DNA of 64,000 bases, from contig QPMI01000489.1 of assembly GCA_004431415.1 (NCBI GenBank), forward strand, positions 1-64,000, written 5' to 3'. Positions 45,533 to 55,560 of this stretch are shown in pieces; within the stretch, counting starts at the first letter, position 1; every line of letters starts with the position of its first letter. The notes beneath the pieces were generated by a model. The model was not told the DNA's origin. It saw only the letters and a list, made by a program, of their open reading frames with translations, and ran no database searches. The stretch is from Cyanophora paradoxa (taxonomy: Eukaryota > Glaucocystophyceae > Cyanophorales > Cyanophoraceae). Position numbers and translations under genes: made by a program.

Positions 45533-47298
45533 ATGGCGGCCTTCGTCAGTTTCGCGCTGCCCGCCGCGGGCCTAGCGGCGCCCTCCTCCGGTGAGTGATG
45601 CTGCCCAGCCGTAAGCGGCCGCGACCTCCCTAACCGCCTGCACAGCGTCCGCCGTGCTCTGCCAGCCCCGCACGCTCGGGGCCCGCTCGGCCTCCAATGA
45701 GACGGTGCTGCGTCGCACGTTCCTTCACGGCGCCGACGCCAAGCTCCTCGGCGGCCCTAGGTTCCTTGCCGTCGGCACGCGGTGGGCGTCTCCCGCCTTC
45801 CCGCCCATCGCCGGCCGCGGCCGCGCCGTTCTTCGGCATTGCTGACATCGGAAGCAGCGCTCTGCCGCTCCGCGTGGTCGCCACTGGCGAGGACGCGCCG
45901 TCGGACACGGAAGATGCGGGCGAGAGCTCTTACTTCAAGCCCCGCCACCACAGCCACGCGGCGGAGGTCGCCACGCCTCCGGAGCTGCCGTCCTCGACGG
46001 CCAAGAACCTCCTGCTGGACGAGATCGCGAGCAGCGACGGCGGCCTCGGCGCCTCCGCCTCGAAGCGCGCCGCCGTCGAGGAGGCCCGTGCCACGCGCCG
46101 CGCGCCGCCTCAGCTTCCGCTGACGCGTCGCGCAGGCTGTCGCTGAGCTTGTCCAGTCGACGCCCTCCACTTTCGCCCTCGACTCCATGTGCGCTAAGCT
46201 TTGCCTCGATCCCTCGCCCCTGTCCCCGCGCGCCCCGCCGACCCGGCCCGGCGCCCGCCCGTCCGCCCGCCCGCCCGGACGCACGCAGGTCCGGTCTGAC
46301 GGGGCAGTGGCGGTTCGCGTGGACCAGCGACCGTCGCGTGCTCGCCACCCGCCGCCTTCTCGAGTCCGGCAAGCCCTTCGGCGTCCAGGTACCCCCCTCC
46401 CACTTCTTCCCCCACATGCCTCTCCTTGACCCCGCAAAGGCGAACGACGTTCTTCTCGACATCGACGGCCCCAGCATGCGCGCCGAGGGGCTGGTGCGCT
46501 TTCGCTGTGCCCCCGTCCGCCCCGCCCCCCAAAGACCGGGATCGAATCCTCCGGATCGAATTTCAGGTCTCGGTCAAGCTCCCGGCGGGCGTGAAGGTCG
46601 AGACCCGCGTCGGCGTCGACTACCGGAAGGAGTCCGGCAAGCGGTCCGCGCCCGTACCCCCCCTCGTCCGATCCCCCCTACCCCCTTTTGAATCGGCCGT
46701 ACCCCGCAGGCTCGAGGAGGCGTACAGCTCCGTCGCATTCATGTCGAACCTCTCGAGCGCCGACGGCGTCCAGGTGCGAAGGCATACCCCTCCCAGGAGA
46801 AAGAATTGACTCTGATCCCGCACCCCAGATCCCCGAGACCCTGCCCGGCGGCGCCCAGCTGCAGCAGCTCGCGGGGGCGGTGCGCCCAACCCCCCGACCT
46901 AGCGCGCCCCTCACGCCCTGCGTTTGACGTTCGCGTACCCCCCGCAGCTCCTGAACACTGCCGGCACGCTCCTCCGGCGCCTCGAGGTCCCCCTGGGTAC
47001 CCCCGCCGCCTTCGCGCAATGGTGTACCCCCGCGGCGCGCGCTCACGTACCCCCAGAGGGCCGCTACAAGCGGCAGCTGGTCGTCCTCTACGCGGACGAG
47101 GACATGATCGTGAGCCGCTCGCAGAACGGCTCGCTTGACGTCCTCCTGAAGGTGCCCCGCCCCCCCGAAGATGATTCGATCCGGATCGAATTCGAATTTG
47201 ATCCGCAGGTGTCGGACGAGACGTCCGTGGGGAGCCGCGAGGTCGCCGCCGACGAGCCGGCGCGCACCGTCGAGATCCCCATCGACTACGACAGCTGA
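45533..47298 (+). CDS. plastid-lipid-associated protein (PAP/fibrillin family)
   Basis: Fibrillins bind lipids in plastoglobules and thylakoids. Exon 1 (45533-45590) encodes MAAFVSFALPAAGLAAPSS, a plausible start of a plastid-targeting presequence. Later exons give NLLLDEIASSDGGLGASASK (about 46006), VAELVQSTPSTFALDSM, then GLTGQWRFAWTSDRRVLATR and RLLESGKPFGVQ (about 46290-46388), the family's 'L-G-W-L-Y-T' and 'RLL' blocks. Further on are VSVKLPAGVKVETRVGVDYR, LEEAYSSVAFMSNLSSADGV and, near the end, GRYKRQLVVLYADEDMIVSR, matching the family's 'YLDEDLRI-R' block. The last exon ends EIPIDYDS at 47298. Introns are 40-90 bp, mostly GTACCCC...CAG. The junction near 45780-45830, between the presequence part and the main domain, does not resolve. 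The family call is firm; which fibrillin subgroup is not. Confidence 0.8.
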
Positions 47299-48233
47299 GC
47301 TGAGCGGCGCGCGGCGCTCGCTTGGCTTGCAGCTCGGCTCACAGCCGCTTTATCCCGCCCTTACAACAGTGCCGTTCGCTCCTCTCCAAGGCCCATGGGC
47401 CCGCACCTGTTACTGCTACAGCGATTGCTAGCGAGCTGAGATCTAGGGGCTCGGTTGGCTTGTCCAAGTTCGGGGGTGGGGGTGGACTCCGGGAGGCGCG
47501 GCTCCCTGCCCGGCAGCCGGGCCTGGGGCTCAGCAGCTGGCGGGCCCCACCCAGCCTGGCCCCACGAGAGGTTCGGCCTTCGGCCTCTGCTCTGCACAAT
47601 ATCGATCGCGTAATCGCGCGACCGCGGGCGATCGCTCGCGCGGCGGCCGAGCTCAGCATGGCAGCGGCTCGACTCAGTAGCGCCCGCGGCGGCGTAGCTG
47701 CGGGCCGGCCTAGGCCTGCGGCGAGCGCGCCGCGATCGAGCGCCGGTCCCGCGCCCGCGCGCGTCCGCGCGGCAGATCGACGCCGGCATGCGCAGTGGGC
47801 CGGCCGCTCGCGAGTCCGACGCGACGGTCGCGAATCTCGCGATCGAGCCGGCGAGCGCCGGACCCGTCCCGCGGTGACGCGCGCGTCACCGCCGGCCGTC
47901 AGAACCGAACGGTGCCGGTAGCCCCCGCGGATCCGCAACCGCGCGGCCACAGGATCGGATCTGCCTTTCAGTTCTTTATCGGCGCACGCGCGCCAGCTCG
48001 CCGAATCCAGAGAAGCGCGAACGCCTCCTCTTCCCTCAACTTCTACAGCAGCAGCAGCCGCTGAGCAGGTAGTAACGCAGGAGCGCGGTTATCGCTTTAA
48101 ACGCCACTGGCCCAGCTACCACGCTTAAGGCTATCGCCTTCTTCTTAAGCGCATGCAAAGATAGCCTCGTGCACTTATACGTACGGCGGTCTCGGTGGCC
48201 CGAAACCAGCATTGGCGGCAGGCGAGCAAGTGC
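47299..48233. other. GC-rich intergenic region, no gene seen
   Basis: High-GC open frames on both strands lack domains or splice consistency. CGATCGCG-type palindromes are frequent (about 47600-47640). Confidence 0.4.
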
Positions 48234-49806
48234 ATGTCAGGCATCGGCGAGGGACGGCGATCCAGGCAAGGGTCGGCTGTCAGGATGAGTAGGAACCAAC
48301 AGGTCGGCCGACGAGTGCCGACGTCCTCTCTCCCTTTCGTCCCTCTAGCGGGCGAGACGGTGAGCATCTGGTTACGCCCCCGCACACACGCACGCTCCTG
48401 CTGACATAGGCGCGCTCTCTTCCTTGCCATGCCAGGTGTACCATCAGGTCTGCTGCTGCCTAAGAGACCTATCCACTCCCTCGGCACCCCGCCCTGACGC
48501 CCGCCGCTCGCCACAGGCCCGGGAATGTCAATTCGACGTGGAGACGTCCGTGGGCCCGATCATTCGGTTCTTCGGGACTTGCTTCGTGTCATACAGGTTC
48601 GCCACATCTCGCGCAGAAGCGCCGGCCGTTCCTGATGCGTATGTCGTCGCGCAGGCGTATCGTTATGGTGGAGGTCCCGCGGCTCGAAGAGGCCTCCAGC
48701 TCGCATCCGCGGATCATATCCATTCCGTTGGTGCGTGCTCGCGAGGCGATCGACGGGGCTTTCGTGCGCGTAATGCTCACTTTTGATCGCAGGAGGTCGT
48801 CGACGAGGAGACTATCTCGAACGACTACAGCGCGCCGCGGGAGCAGCAGATGATCTCGTTCAAATCCCTCGACTACGAGGCACCGGCCGTGTACATCGTG
48901 CGCTGCCTCCTGGCCGATCGCGGGAAGGCGGAGGCTGCGCTCGTGCGGACGTACCTCGTTCTGCTGGCGCGCCTCTGCGCGACGCGGTTCCGGCCGGAGA
49001 TCATGGAGCAGCACTCGGGTCAGGACGTGCAGGTCTTCGACGGCGAGGAAGCCGACTCGGCTTCGGCGGCGGCGGCGGCGGCGCGGCCGCCGCGGCCGCC
49101 GCCGCCGCGGCGCGCCGGGCGCCCAACGCTGACGGGCGGTTTCGTGGCGGGACTCCGCGGCCTGCTCCGCGGCTCCCGCGGTCCGCCCGCTCAGGCGGCG
49201 CCGCCCGCCCCGCCTCCGGCGCCGGCGCCCCAGCCGCCGCCTCAGCCCGCGCCTGCAGCACCGGCGCAGCCGGCCGAGGCGGCGGCGGCGGCGTCGCCCG
49301 CGCCGTGCCGCGTGGAGGAGGAGGAGGAGAAGCTCCGGTTGCAGCCGGCGGCTGCCTCCTCTTCTTCTTCGCCCCCCGCTTGCTCTTCGGGCCCGCCGAC
49401 GGCGCGGAAGACTCGGCCGGCGTCGCTCTCGGATGTGGCGGGGGGCGAATCCGTCGAGCTCAAGCTCCCGATGGTCGACATGGACAGCGGCCGCCTCTGC
49501 TACGTCAGACAGGCACGCAAACGAACATTTGATCCGCTCGGAATTCGAATTCGAAGCCAGCTGGCCTGCTCGCTGACTTCGAAAAACGCGCAGCGCATCG
49601 AGCCGCGCCGGGCCGCCTTTGTAGACGCCCGCACCGGAGACATCTTCCTCGCCGCCGAGCCACGGGCCGCCCTCGAGAAGCTGGCGGCGCAGGCGTCGGG
49701 GCAGGCGGCGCTCCCGTGCGGGCCGCTCGCCCGGCGCTACAGCGGCGTGGACGTGCAGCGGGCCCTTCGCCAGATGCGCCAGCTGGCCTCGCTCTGCCCC
49801 GCGTAG
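48234..49806 (+). CDS. unidentified protein with Ala/Pro-rich linker
   Basis: The likely start is MSGIGEGRRSRQGSAVRMSR at 48234. In-frame exons then give ARECQFDVETSVGPIIRFFG (about 48518), KRRPFLMRMSSRRRIVMVEV (about 48621) and EVVDEETISNDYSAPREQQM (about 48793), joined by GT-AG introns in phase 0. The last long exon reads APAVYIVRCLLADRGKAEAA and TRFRPEIMEQHSGQDVQVFD. About 90 residues of Ala/Pro/Ser low complexity with an EEEEEK patch follow, then ESVELKLPMVDMDSGRLCYV and ALEKLAAQASGQAALPCGPL, ending RQLASLCPA at 49806. Part of the last region (49515-49592, gcacgc...cgcgcag) may be a GC-AG intron. The two folded ends flank a flexible linker. No family recognised. Confidence 0.6.
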
Positions 49807-51012
49807 CGCGGCCGGCGCCCGTTCGGGCGTACGCTTTCGAATTCCTACTCCGGCTTCCAATCCTACTCCGGCCAGCGCCTTTTCCATCGCAAGCGCACAA
49901 TTGTCCATATATATAATCAGGTATATCTATCTGTATGATCGCGTTCGAATTCGTATTTTTCAAGTAGATAGGTATGCAGATATATAGCCCGATTATACAG
50001 TCGTGGTTAAGCGGGGGCTCGACGCCCCTCGCGCAGTGTACACTTCAGATGAAACATTAGCCTAGTAGTGTAGCCTGGTAGTCTCATGAGTTGTACAGCG
50101 GTCCGGACTTGGCCCGGGCCGGCCCATTTTCGGCCTCTGCCCGAGCCACGCCCGACCGGTACCTTGGCGCCATTTGTTTTTGCGAGAAGAGTGGTTGACA
50201 GTGTGTACTGCAGATCAAATTATTTCCGTTTCACGTAGTAGTTTAAGATTCCATCGCACTGTTCTTTCCCGTTTGGGTACTCGTGTTGTCACAGTATAGA
50301 TCCGACGTATACGTAGATAGTAATCTAATCCCTCAGGCTTGCTTTCAAAGCTTAAGATCGTTTCAAGCTAACTAGCCATATGCATAGAACAGCTCTCGCC
50401 CCATGCATGTCTATCTTGTATCTCGGCACAGCTCACAGCGCTAGCTCGCGTTTTCAACGCGCCAGCCTCGCCTCGAATCGTGAATAGCCTTCAGCCTCAG
50501 AGCAGCTAGCGCTAGAGAATAGCCTCCTGAGCTAAACAGCTGCAGTGCCCTTGGCCCATGGGCACCGTAAGTTGCCATCCAGTGCGCAAAACTGCTCGCG
50601 TGTACCGTAGCTATAGTACCTGTACTATACGGTACATATACCAGTGTATCTGAGTGTTCGAATTCTTTAAATTCCGGATCCAATTCTGCGAATTGTAATA
50701 ACGTGAATCTGATGTGGGCTTTTCCAGCATGCTCTCGATCGTGCATATCATAGTATGATCAGGCGCACTCGCGCCTGTGCCACGGCGACTGAGTGTGGCC
50801 GGCAAGGTGCCGCATGCGCAGTGCCGGCTGATGCGCATGCGGCCGGACATCTGCGGCCGGCAGGCTGCCGGCTGGTGCCGCCGCAGCTGCAGTGCGCATG
50901 CAGGTCTAGTGCCATGAATTTCGAAAATAGCTCGTGCACGTGCTCTTCGATCGCGATGCAATTCAGATAGATATAGAGACGATACCCGGCCCTGAATTCG
51001 AATTTGAAATGG
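49807..51012. other. intergenic, mixed composition, no gene seen
   Basis: About 1.2 kb with lower GC at 49850-50700. It contains cgaattcgtattttt and ttcgaattctttaaattcc words and TATA-rich stretches (tatatataatcaggtatat at 49907), but no coding signal. Confidence 0.45.
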
Positions 51013-52044
51013 CTACAGGGAGGCGGGGTGCGGCCGCCTGAAGAAGACCGCGTGCGGAGGCTGCCCCGGCTTCAGCTTAAAGAGCTCAATAAGCGCGTAG
51101 GCTGCGGAAGGGATGAGCTCGAGGGGCGGGCAGGGGGGCACGGAGAGAGGTAGGGGGGTACAAGCGCACCGCAGGTGCCGATGGAGCCGGTGCAGATGAG
51201 GAGGACGAGCCACAGTAGCTGCAGGTACCACCTGGAGAGGACCTCTTTCGAAGGGGGGGGGGAGACGGGAAGGGGTACACGGATCCGGACCTGCCGTGCT
51301 CCTTGTAGAAGACCCAGCAGTAGATGGCGAAAACGTTCGTGTAGAAATCTTTCAGAGTCGTGATCTGCGGGCGTGCGGTTCGGCGGTTGGGGGCAAAGCT
51401 GCAGGGTGATTGGGGAAGGGGGGCGGGGGGCCATAGTTACGTGCCATCCACTTGATGCTGCAGGGAAGGGGCGGCGTGAGGGAGGGCGCTGCCAGCTGCA
51501 GGGGCGGGACACCGAGCCGGGTACCTTCCGAGGTAATCCCACTCTTTGATCAGGTTGTTCGTCCAGCTGCGGCGCAGGACGCGGGGCGGGGCGGGGCGGG
51601 GCGGGGCGGGAGGCGGTTAGCTGCAGCCTGAAGGGGCGTGCGCCGACGAAGAGCCACCGGCATGCCGCAGAGCAGCGCACCACGTGTCGATGACTGCGAA
51701 GCGCTCGGTCAGCCGCCGCACGAAGAACGGCACGGGCGTAGCTTAGCTGGGCACGTGCGGCGGGCGAGGCTAGTGCTTCCGCCGGCAGCGCTCTGGGCGC
51801 TCGCGCACCGGTGTAGGTCATCCATACAAAGAGCGTGCCGAAGATGATCTGAGCGTCGGCCGCGGCGTTTACGGCGGGGGGTGGGTACTTCGCCGCAGCT
51901 GCAGCGTTTAGGGCGCGCGGGTCGAACCTTGAAGGCGAGCACAAGGTATTGGTTCCTCCTCAGCTCGGTATCGCTGAGCCCCTCAGTCCCGTACGAATCG
52001 GCGCGCATCGTGGAGTGGTCGCGCAGCAGCGCTTCGCCGCTCAT
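51013..52044 (-). CDS. DUF1475-family small membrane protein
   Basis: Function unknown; the family is best known from plants. Start ATG at 52042-52044 (MSGEALLRDHSTMRADSYGT). Exons: 51928-52044; 51809-51848 (IIFGTLFVWMTYT); about 51695-51755 (PVPFFVRRLTERFAVIDT); about 51537-51570 (WTNNLIKEWDYLG); a microexon at about 51441-51457 (IKWMA); about 51291-51366 (TTLKDFYTNVFAIYCWVFYK); about 51175-51230 (WYLQLLWLVLLICTGSIGTC); and 51013-51100 (AYALIELFKLKPGQPPHAVF), stop at 51013-51015. Family hallmarks are DFY-NV...WV-YKE, then W-VLLIC-GSI-TCAY. Three to four membrane segments are visible. The ending FFRRPHPASL is basic. Introns are short, GT-AG. It is head to head with the transporter gene. Confidence 0.8.
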
Positions 52045-52161
52045 CTGCGTTCGGCTCAGCTCCTCGAGCTTTCTGCTGTGCGCGCGGGCGCACGCGGTGC
52101 CGGACTGCCGTCTTGCAGCCTCTTGCTGGCTTGCGGGGTACAAGTGCGGAATCAGGTTGAA
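52045..52161. promoter_or_regulatory. 117-bp bidirectional intergenic region
   Basis: Lies between start codons of the minus-strand DUF1475 gene (52044) and the plus-strand YeeE/YedE gene (52162). GC rich with no TATA box. The ends of both 5' UTRs must lie here. Function inferred from layout. Confidence 0.5.
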
Positions 52162-54785
52162 ATGGCAAACGACGCGAAAGTAGCGACGAAGGCGGCTCCG
52201 GACGCGAAGGAAGACGGCGCCGGAGCCAAGGTGCGCAGCGCCGCCGCGCGCTCCGACGAGCGCGGGCGCATGTTTTCCCTCCGGCCGCCGCGGACCGCCT
52301 ACGTCGCTCACGCGGCTCCGGCACGCGCAGAATGACTCGAAGCCGGCAGCTCCGGCGCCCGTCTACGCCAACGGCGTCGTGGTCCGTCGGCTTCATTCGC
52401 GCCGCGTCATCAGCCTGACCAGCGCCGGCAGAGCATCGGCGGCCTGCTCGGGCTCATCGCGTTCGGCTTCTTTTGCTTCGTGCTCGTCAAGGAGCACGCG
52501 TTTGAGGAGGAGATCGAGCTCGAGGCGGCGAAGGCCCGCGAGCTGTACTTCAGTGCGCGGCCGTTCGAAAACGCTTCGCAATGCGTAAAGCGCTGAGCGT
52601 CTTCCAATTCGCAGCGCCCGTTCAGTCGAGCATCGGCGGCCTCCTCATCGGCGAGCGCATTGCCGCCCGCCGCCGTCGGTGCCCCGCGCGCAATGCGCTG
52701 ACCTCTGCGCGCTCTCAGGTCTTTCGGTGTTCTTCATGCTCCGCCTCGGCGGTTCGCCCGCCTCCGCATCGCCTTTCGCGCGTCTCGCGCCTCCCGACGC
52801 TGATGCTGTACGCCCCGCCTCTCTGCAGGCCGCGTCACGGGGATCAGCGGCATGCTTTCCGAGTTTCTCTTCGGCGGATTCCCCGCCTGGCGCTTCTTCT
52901 TCCTCTTCGGGTACGTACCCCTCCATTCCTCCTGGAACCGGGTACCGCAACTCAGCAACCGTACCCCCCAGCCTGTTCTTCACTGGCGCGTGGCTCTACG
53001 AGCAGAAGCCCTCGAGCTTCGACTTTGCTCGCGACATGTCCGCTTCCTTCTCCGCCGTCGCCGGTACCCCCCCTCCCGCGTCATTCCCCCTCTCCCCTTT
53101 TGAACGCGTACCCCCAGGCTTCCTCGTCGGCTTCGGAGCGCTGATGGGCAACGGGTGCACCTCCGGCCACATGATGTACGCCCGCCCACTCTTTCGCGTA
53201 CCCCCCTCCCTTCCCCTCCCTGACTGTACCCCCTATCCGCAGCTGCGGGATGAGCCGCCTGTCCCCCCGTAGCCTCGCCGCCACCGTCATGTTCTTCCTG
53301 GGGGCTGTCGGCGTAAACGCCGCCTTCCGCGATCAGGCGCGCCTCGCCATACCCCCGGCCCGTTTCTTTCGCGTACCCCCCCCCGCTCACCCCCCGGGGC
53401 AGCTCGGCGGCCTCCCCGCGACCCGCGGCATCGCGAAGATGGCCCCGTACCCCGACGAGGAGCGCATGCGCTTCATGCTCACTGTGCGCTCGCCTGTACC
53501 CCCCTTCTCGATCCTTTCTTGACGCCCCATCAGGCCCTGGTCGGCGTGACGGGCACGTACCTCGTCCTGTGGGCCGTCTCCTCCCTTAAATCGATCCAGG
53601 AGTCCTCGCGCTTCCAGGTACCCCCCTCCCCTCCCCCCGCAGCTTTCGCCGCAGCGCCTCAACTTTCGCCGCAGCGCTTCCTGATGAACGTCGTGTGCCT
53701 CGTCTCGGGCGGGTCCTTTGGCCTCGGCCTGGGCCTCTCCGGCATGCTCCGCAGCTCCAAGGTCCGAGTCGGCGCCCGAATCGGAAGAACCTGCGATAGG
53801 AAGCGCGTCACTTGACGAAAGCTCAAAAGCTTCTCAAAGCTCGAGCTCGGAAGCTTTATTAGGCGGGATGACGCCTTGGCGCCGCCGTCAACCGCTTAGG
53901 TTACGCCGCAAATGAATTGAGCGCCGCTGACGCCCCTTTTGACAGGTTCTCGGGTTCGTCGACGTGACCGGCAAGTGGGACCCCTCCCTCGTGTGCGTCG
54001 CCGGCGGCGCCGTGGTCCCCAACATGATCCTGTACGCCCCCTGTCCCCCCCCCCCCCCGGCCTAGGAAAGTCACCTGAGACGCCTTCGGGAAAGGTACTT
54101 TGCGCACGTTAAGGGCCTCTCGAAGCCGGCGCTGGCCCCCGCGTTCGCCCCCTGCTCGGTCCGCCCGCCCGCCCGCCCGCCCGGCGCTTGTCCGCCTGTC
54201 CTGCCCCTGCCTCCTCCTCCTCCTCCTCCCCCTCCTCCTCATATGAGCCATCGAACTCAGATGTCCTCCATCGACCTCCGGCTCCTCGCCGGCTCCCTCA
54301 TCTTCGGGTACGCGATTCCCGGCCCGCCCGGGTACGCAGTTCAGAACCGGCTGAGCTGGTCCCGCGCAGGATCGGGTGGGGCCTGGGCGGCGTGTGCCCC
54401 GGCCCGATCATCGCCGGTGCGCCTTCCCCGCCTCTAAAACTTCCGTCCTGCTGCTCTAGATCTGCGTCCCTTTCGGACCCCGCTCCTAAAGCTAGTTCCT
54501 TCCCCGCTTTCCGAATTTCTGGATCTGTAAATTTCGTCTCGCTAACAGTCGATTATCCGCAGCCGTGCCCTCTCTCGAGCCCCACGTTCTCTTCGCGGGC
54601 CTGGGCATGCTCGCCGGTGATCACATTTGATCTCCGATTCGATCTGATCACATTTGATCTCCGATTCGATCTGATTACAATTATTCGCGTACCCAGGCAT
54701 GTTCGCGTTCCGGTTCGGGCATATGCTCGTCGGAGGTGCCCCGAGCGCCGTCCCGAAGGCCGCCAAGGGATCCAAGTCCAACTAG
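52162..54785 (+). CDS. YeeE/YedE-type sulfur (thiosulfate-like) transporter, multi-exon
   Basis: Family members are integral membrane proteins that import thiosulfate or related sulfur compounds. Start MANDAKVATKAAPDAKEDGA at 52162. Next come NDSKPAAPAPVYANGVV, RRQSIGGLLGLIAFGFFCFV, VQSSIGGLLIG, and GISGMLSEFLFGGFPAWRFF (about 52847). Then the two Cys motifs of the family appear, FLVGFGALMGNGCTSGH (about 53123) and CGMSRLSPRSLAATVMFFLG (about 53243). Later segments are LVGVTGTYLVLWAVSSLKSI, CLVSGGSFGLGLGLSGMLRS and LGFVDVTGKWDPSLVCVAGG (about 53948), then RIGWGLGGVCPGPIIAG (about 54364) with the third family Cys-Pro-Gly motif. The last exon is FAFRFGHMLVGGAPSAVPKA to the stop at 54783-54785. 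Many introns start GTACCCC. One intron near 52585-52615 has an unclear donor. Likely a plastid or plasma-membrane location; the signal is not decisive. Confidence 0.85.
54619..54689 (+). repeat. 33-bp tandem duplication in a transporter intron
   Basis: The block gatcacatttgatctccgattcgatct occurs twice in a row in the last intron of the YeeE/YedE gene. Confidence 0.85.
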
Positions 54786-55560
54786 CGTACTTAAGTGTGA
54801 AGGTAGCTATAGGCAGTAGCTCGATAAGATATATAGCAGTCAACAGGCGTCGCCGTGAAGGCAGAGGCGGCCAAGGCCGAGGGCTCCAAGGCCAGTTAGA
54901 GAAACCCCTAAACTTGCAAGTAGAATACGGTAGCTCGACAAGATAGCAGTGGATCGGTGCTGTTGACGCACTGCTGCGCCTAGCAGCTGCAGAGCTCGGG
55001 GCTACTGCAGCCGGGGGCTCCGGATCCCGGAGTTCGAAAGCGAAGGAACCGAAGCGCGAACGTTAGCGGCGGGAAGCTTAAGCTTGACCACGCCGTGACG
55101 ACCATGAAGCTTAAGGCGAGCGCCCGGCGGCCGCGGCCGCGCGCGCCAGCGCCGCGCGCGCGCGCGCGGCGTGCACATGCGGCGGCGCAACTTGCGATCG
55201 GCGACCGTCGGACTCCAGAGCTGCCGCAGCGCAGGATGCAGCTCCCGGAGTCCGACTCGGCGCCGGCGATACGTATACTTAAGGCGAGCTCGAGCGCCCG
55301 GCGGCCGCGCGCGCGCCAGCCATGGCCAGCGCCGCGCGCGCGCGCCAGCGCCGCCGCGGCGCGGCGCGACCGGTACCGGAGCTGCCGCAGCGCAGGAGCG
55401 CCAGATCTAGCGCAGCGCAGGATATATCTAAAGATCAAATTGCATGATCTCGGACGCGGGTTCGGCTCCGCAATTAGGGGTTTCGTGGCTGGCCCCGAAT
55501 GCGCCTCGCCGGAAGGCCTGCATCGCACCGCAGTCGTGTAGCTAGCTAGAAGAAGCCATC
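54786..55560. other. GC-rich intergenic region, no gene seen
   Basis: Repeated cgcgcgcgccagcgccgc and ctgccgcagcgcaggatgca words in near-duplicate blocks (about 55120-55260 and 55280-55400). No coding support. Confidence 0.4.
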
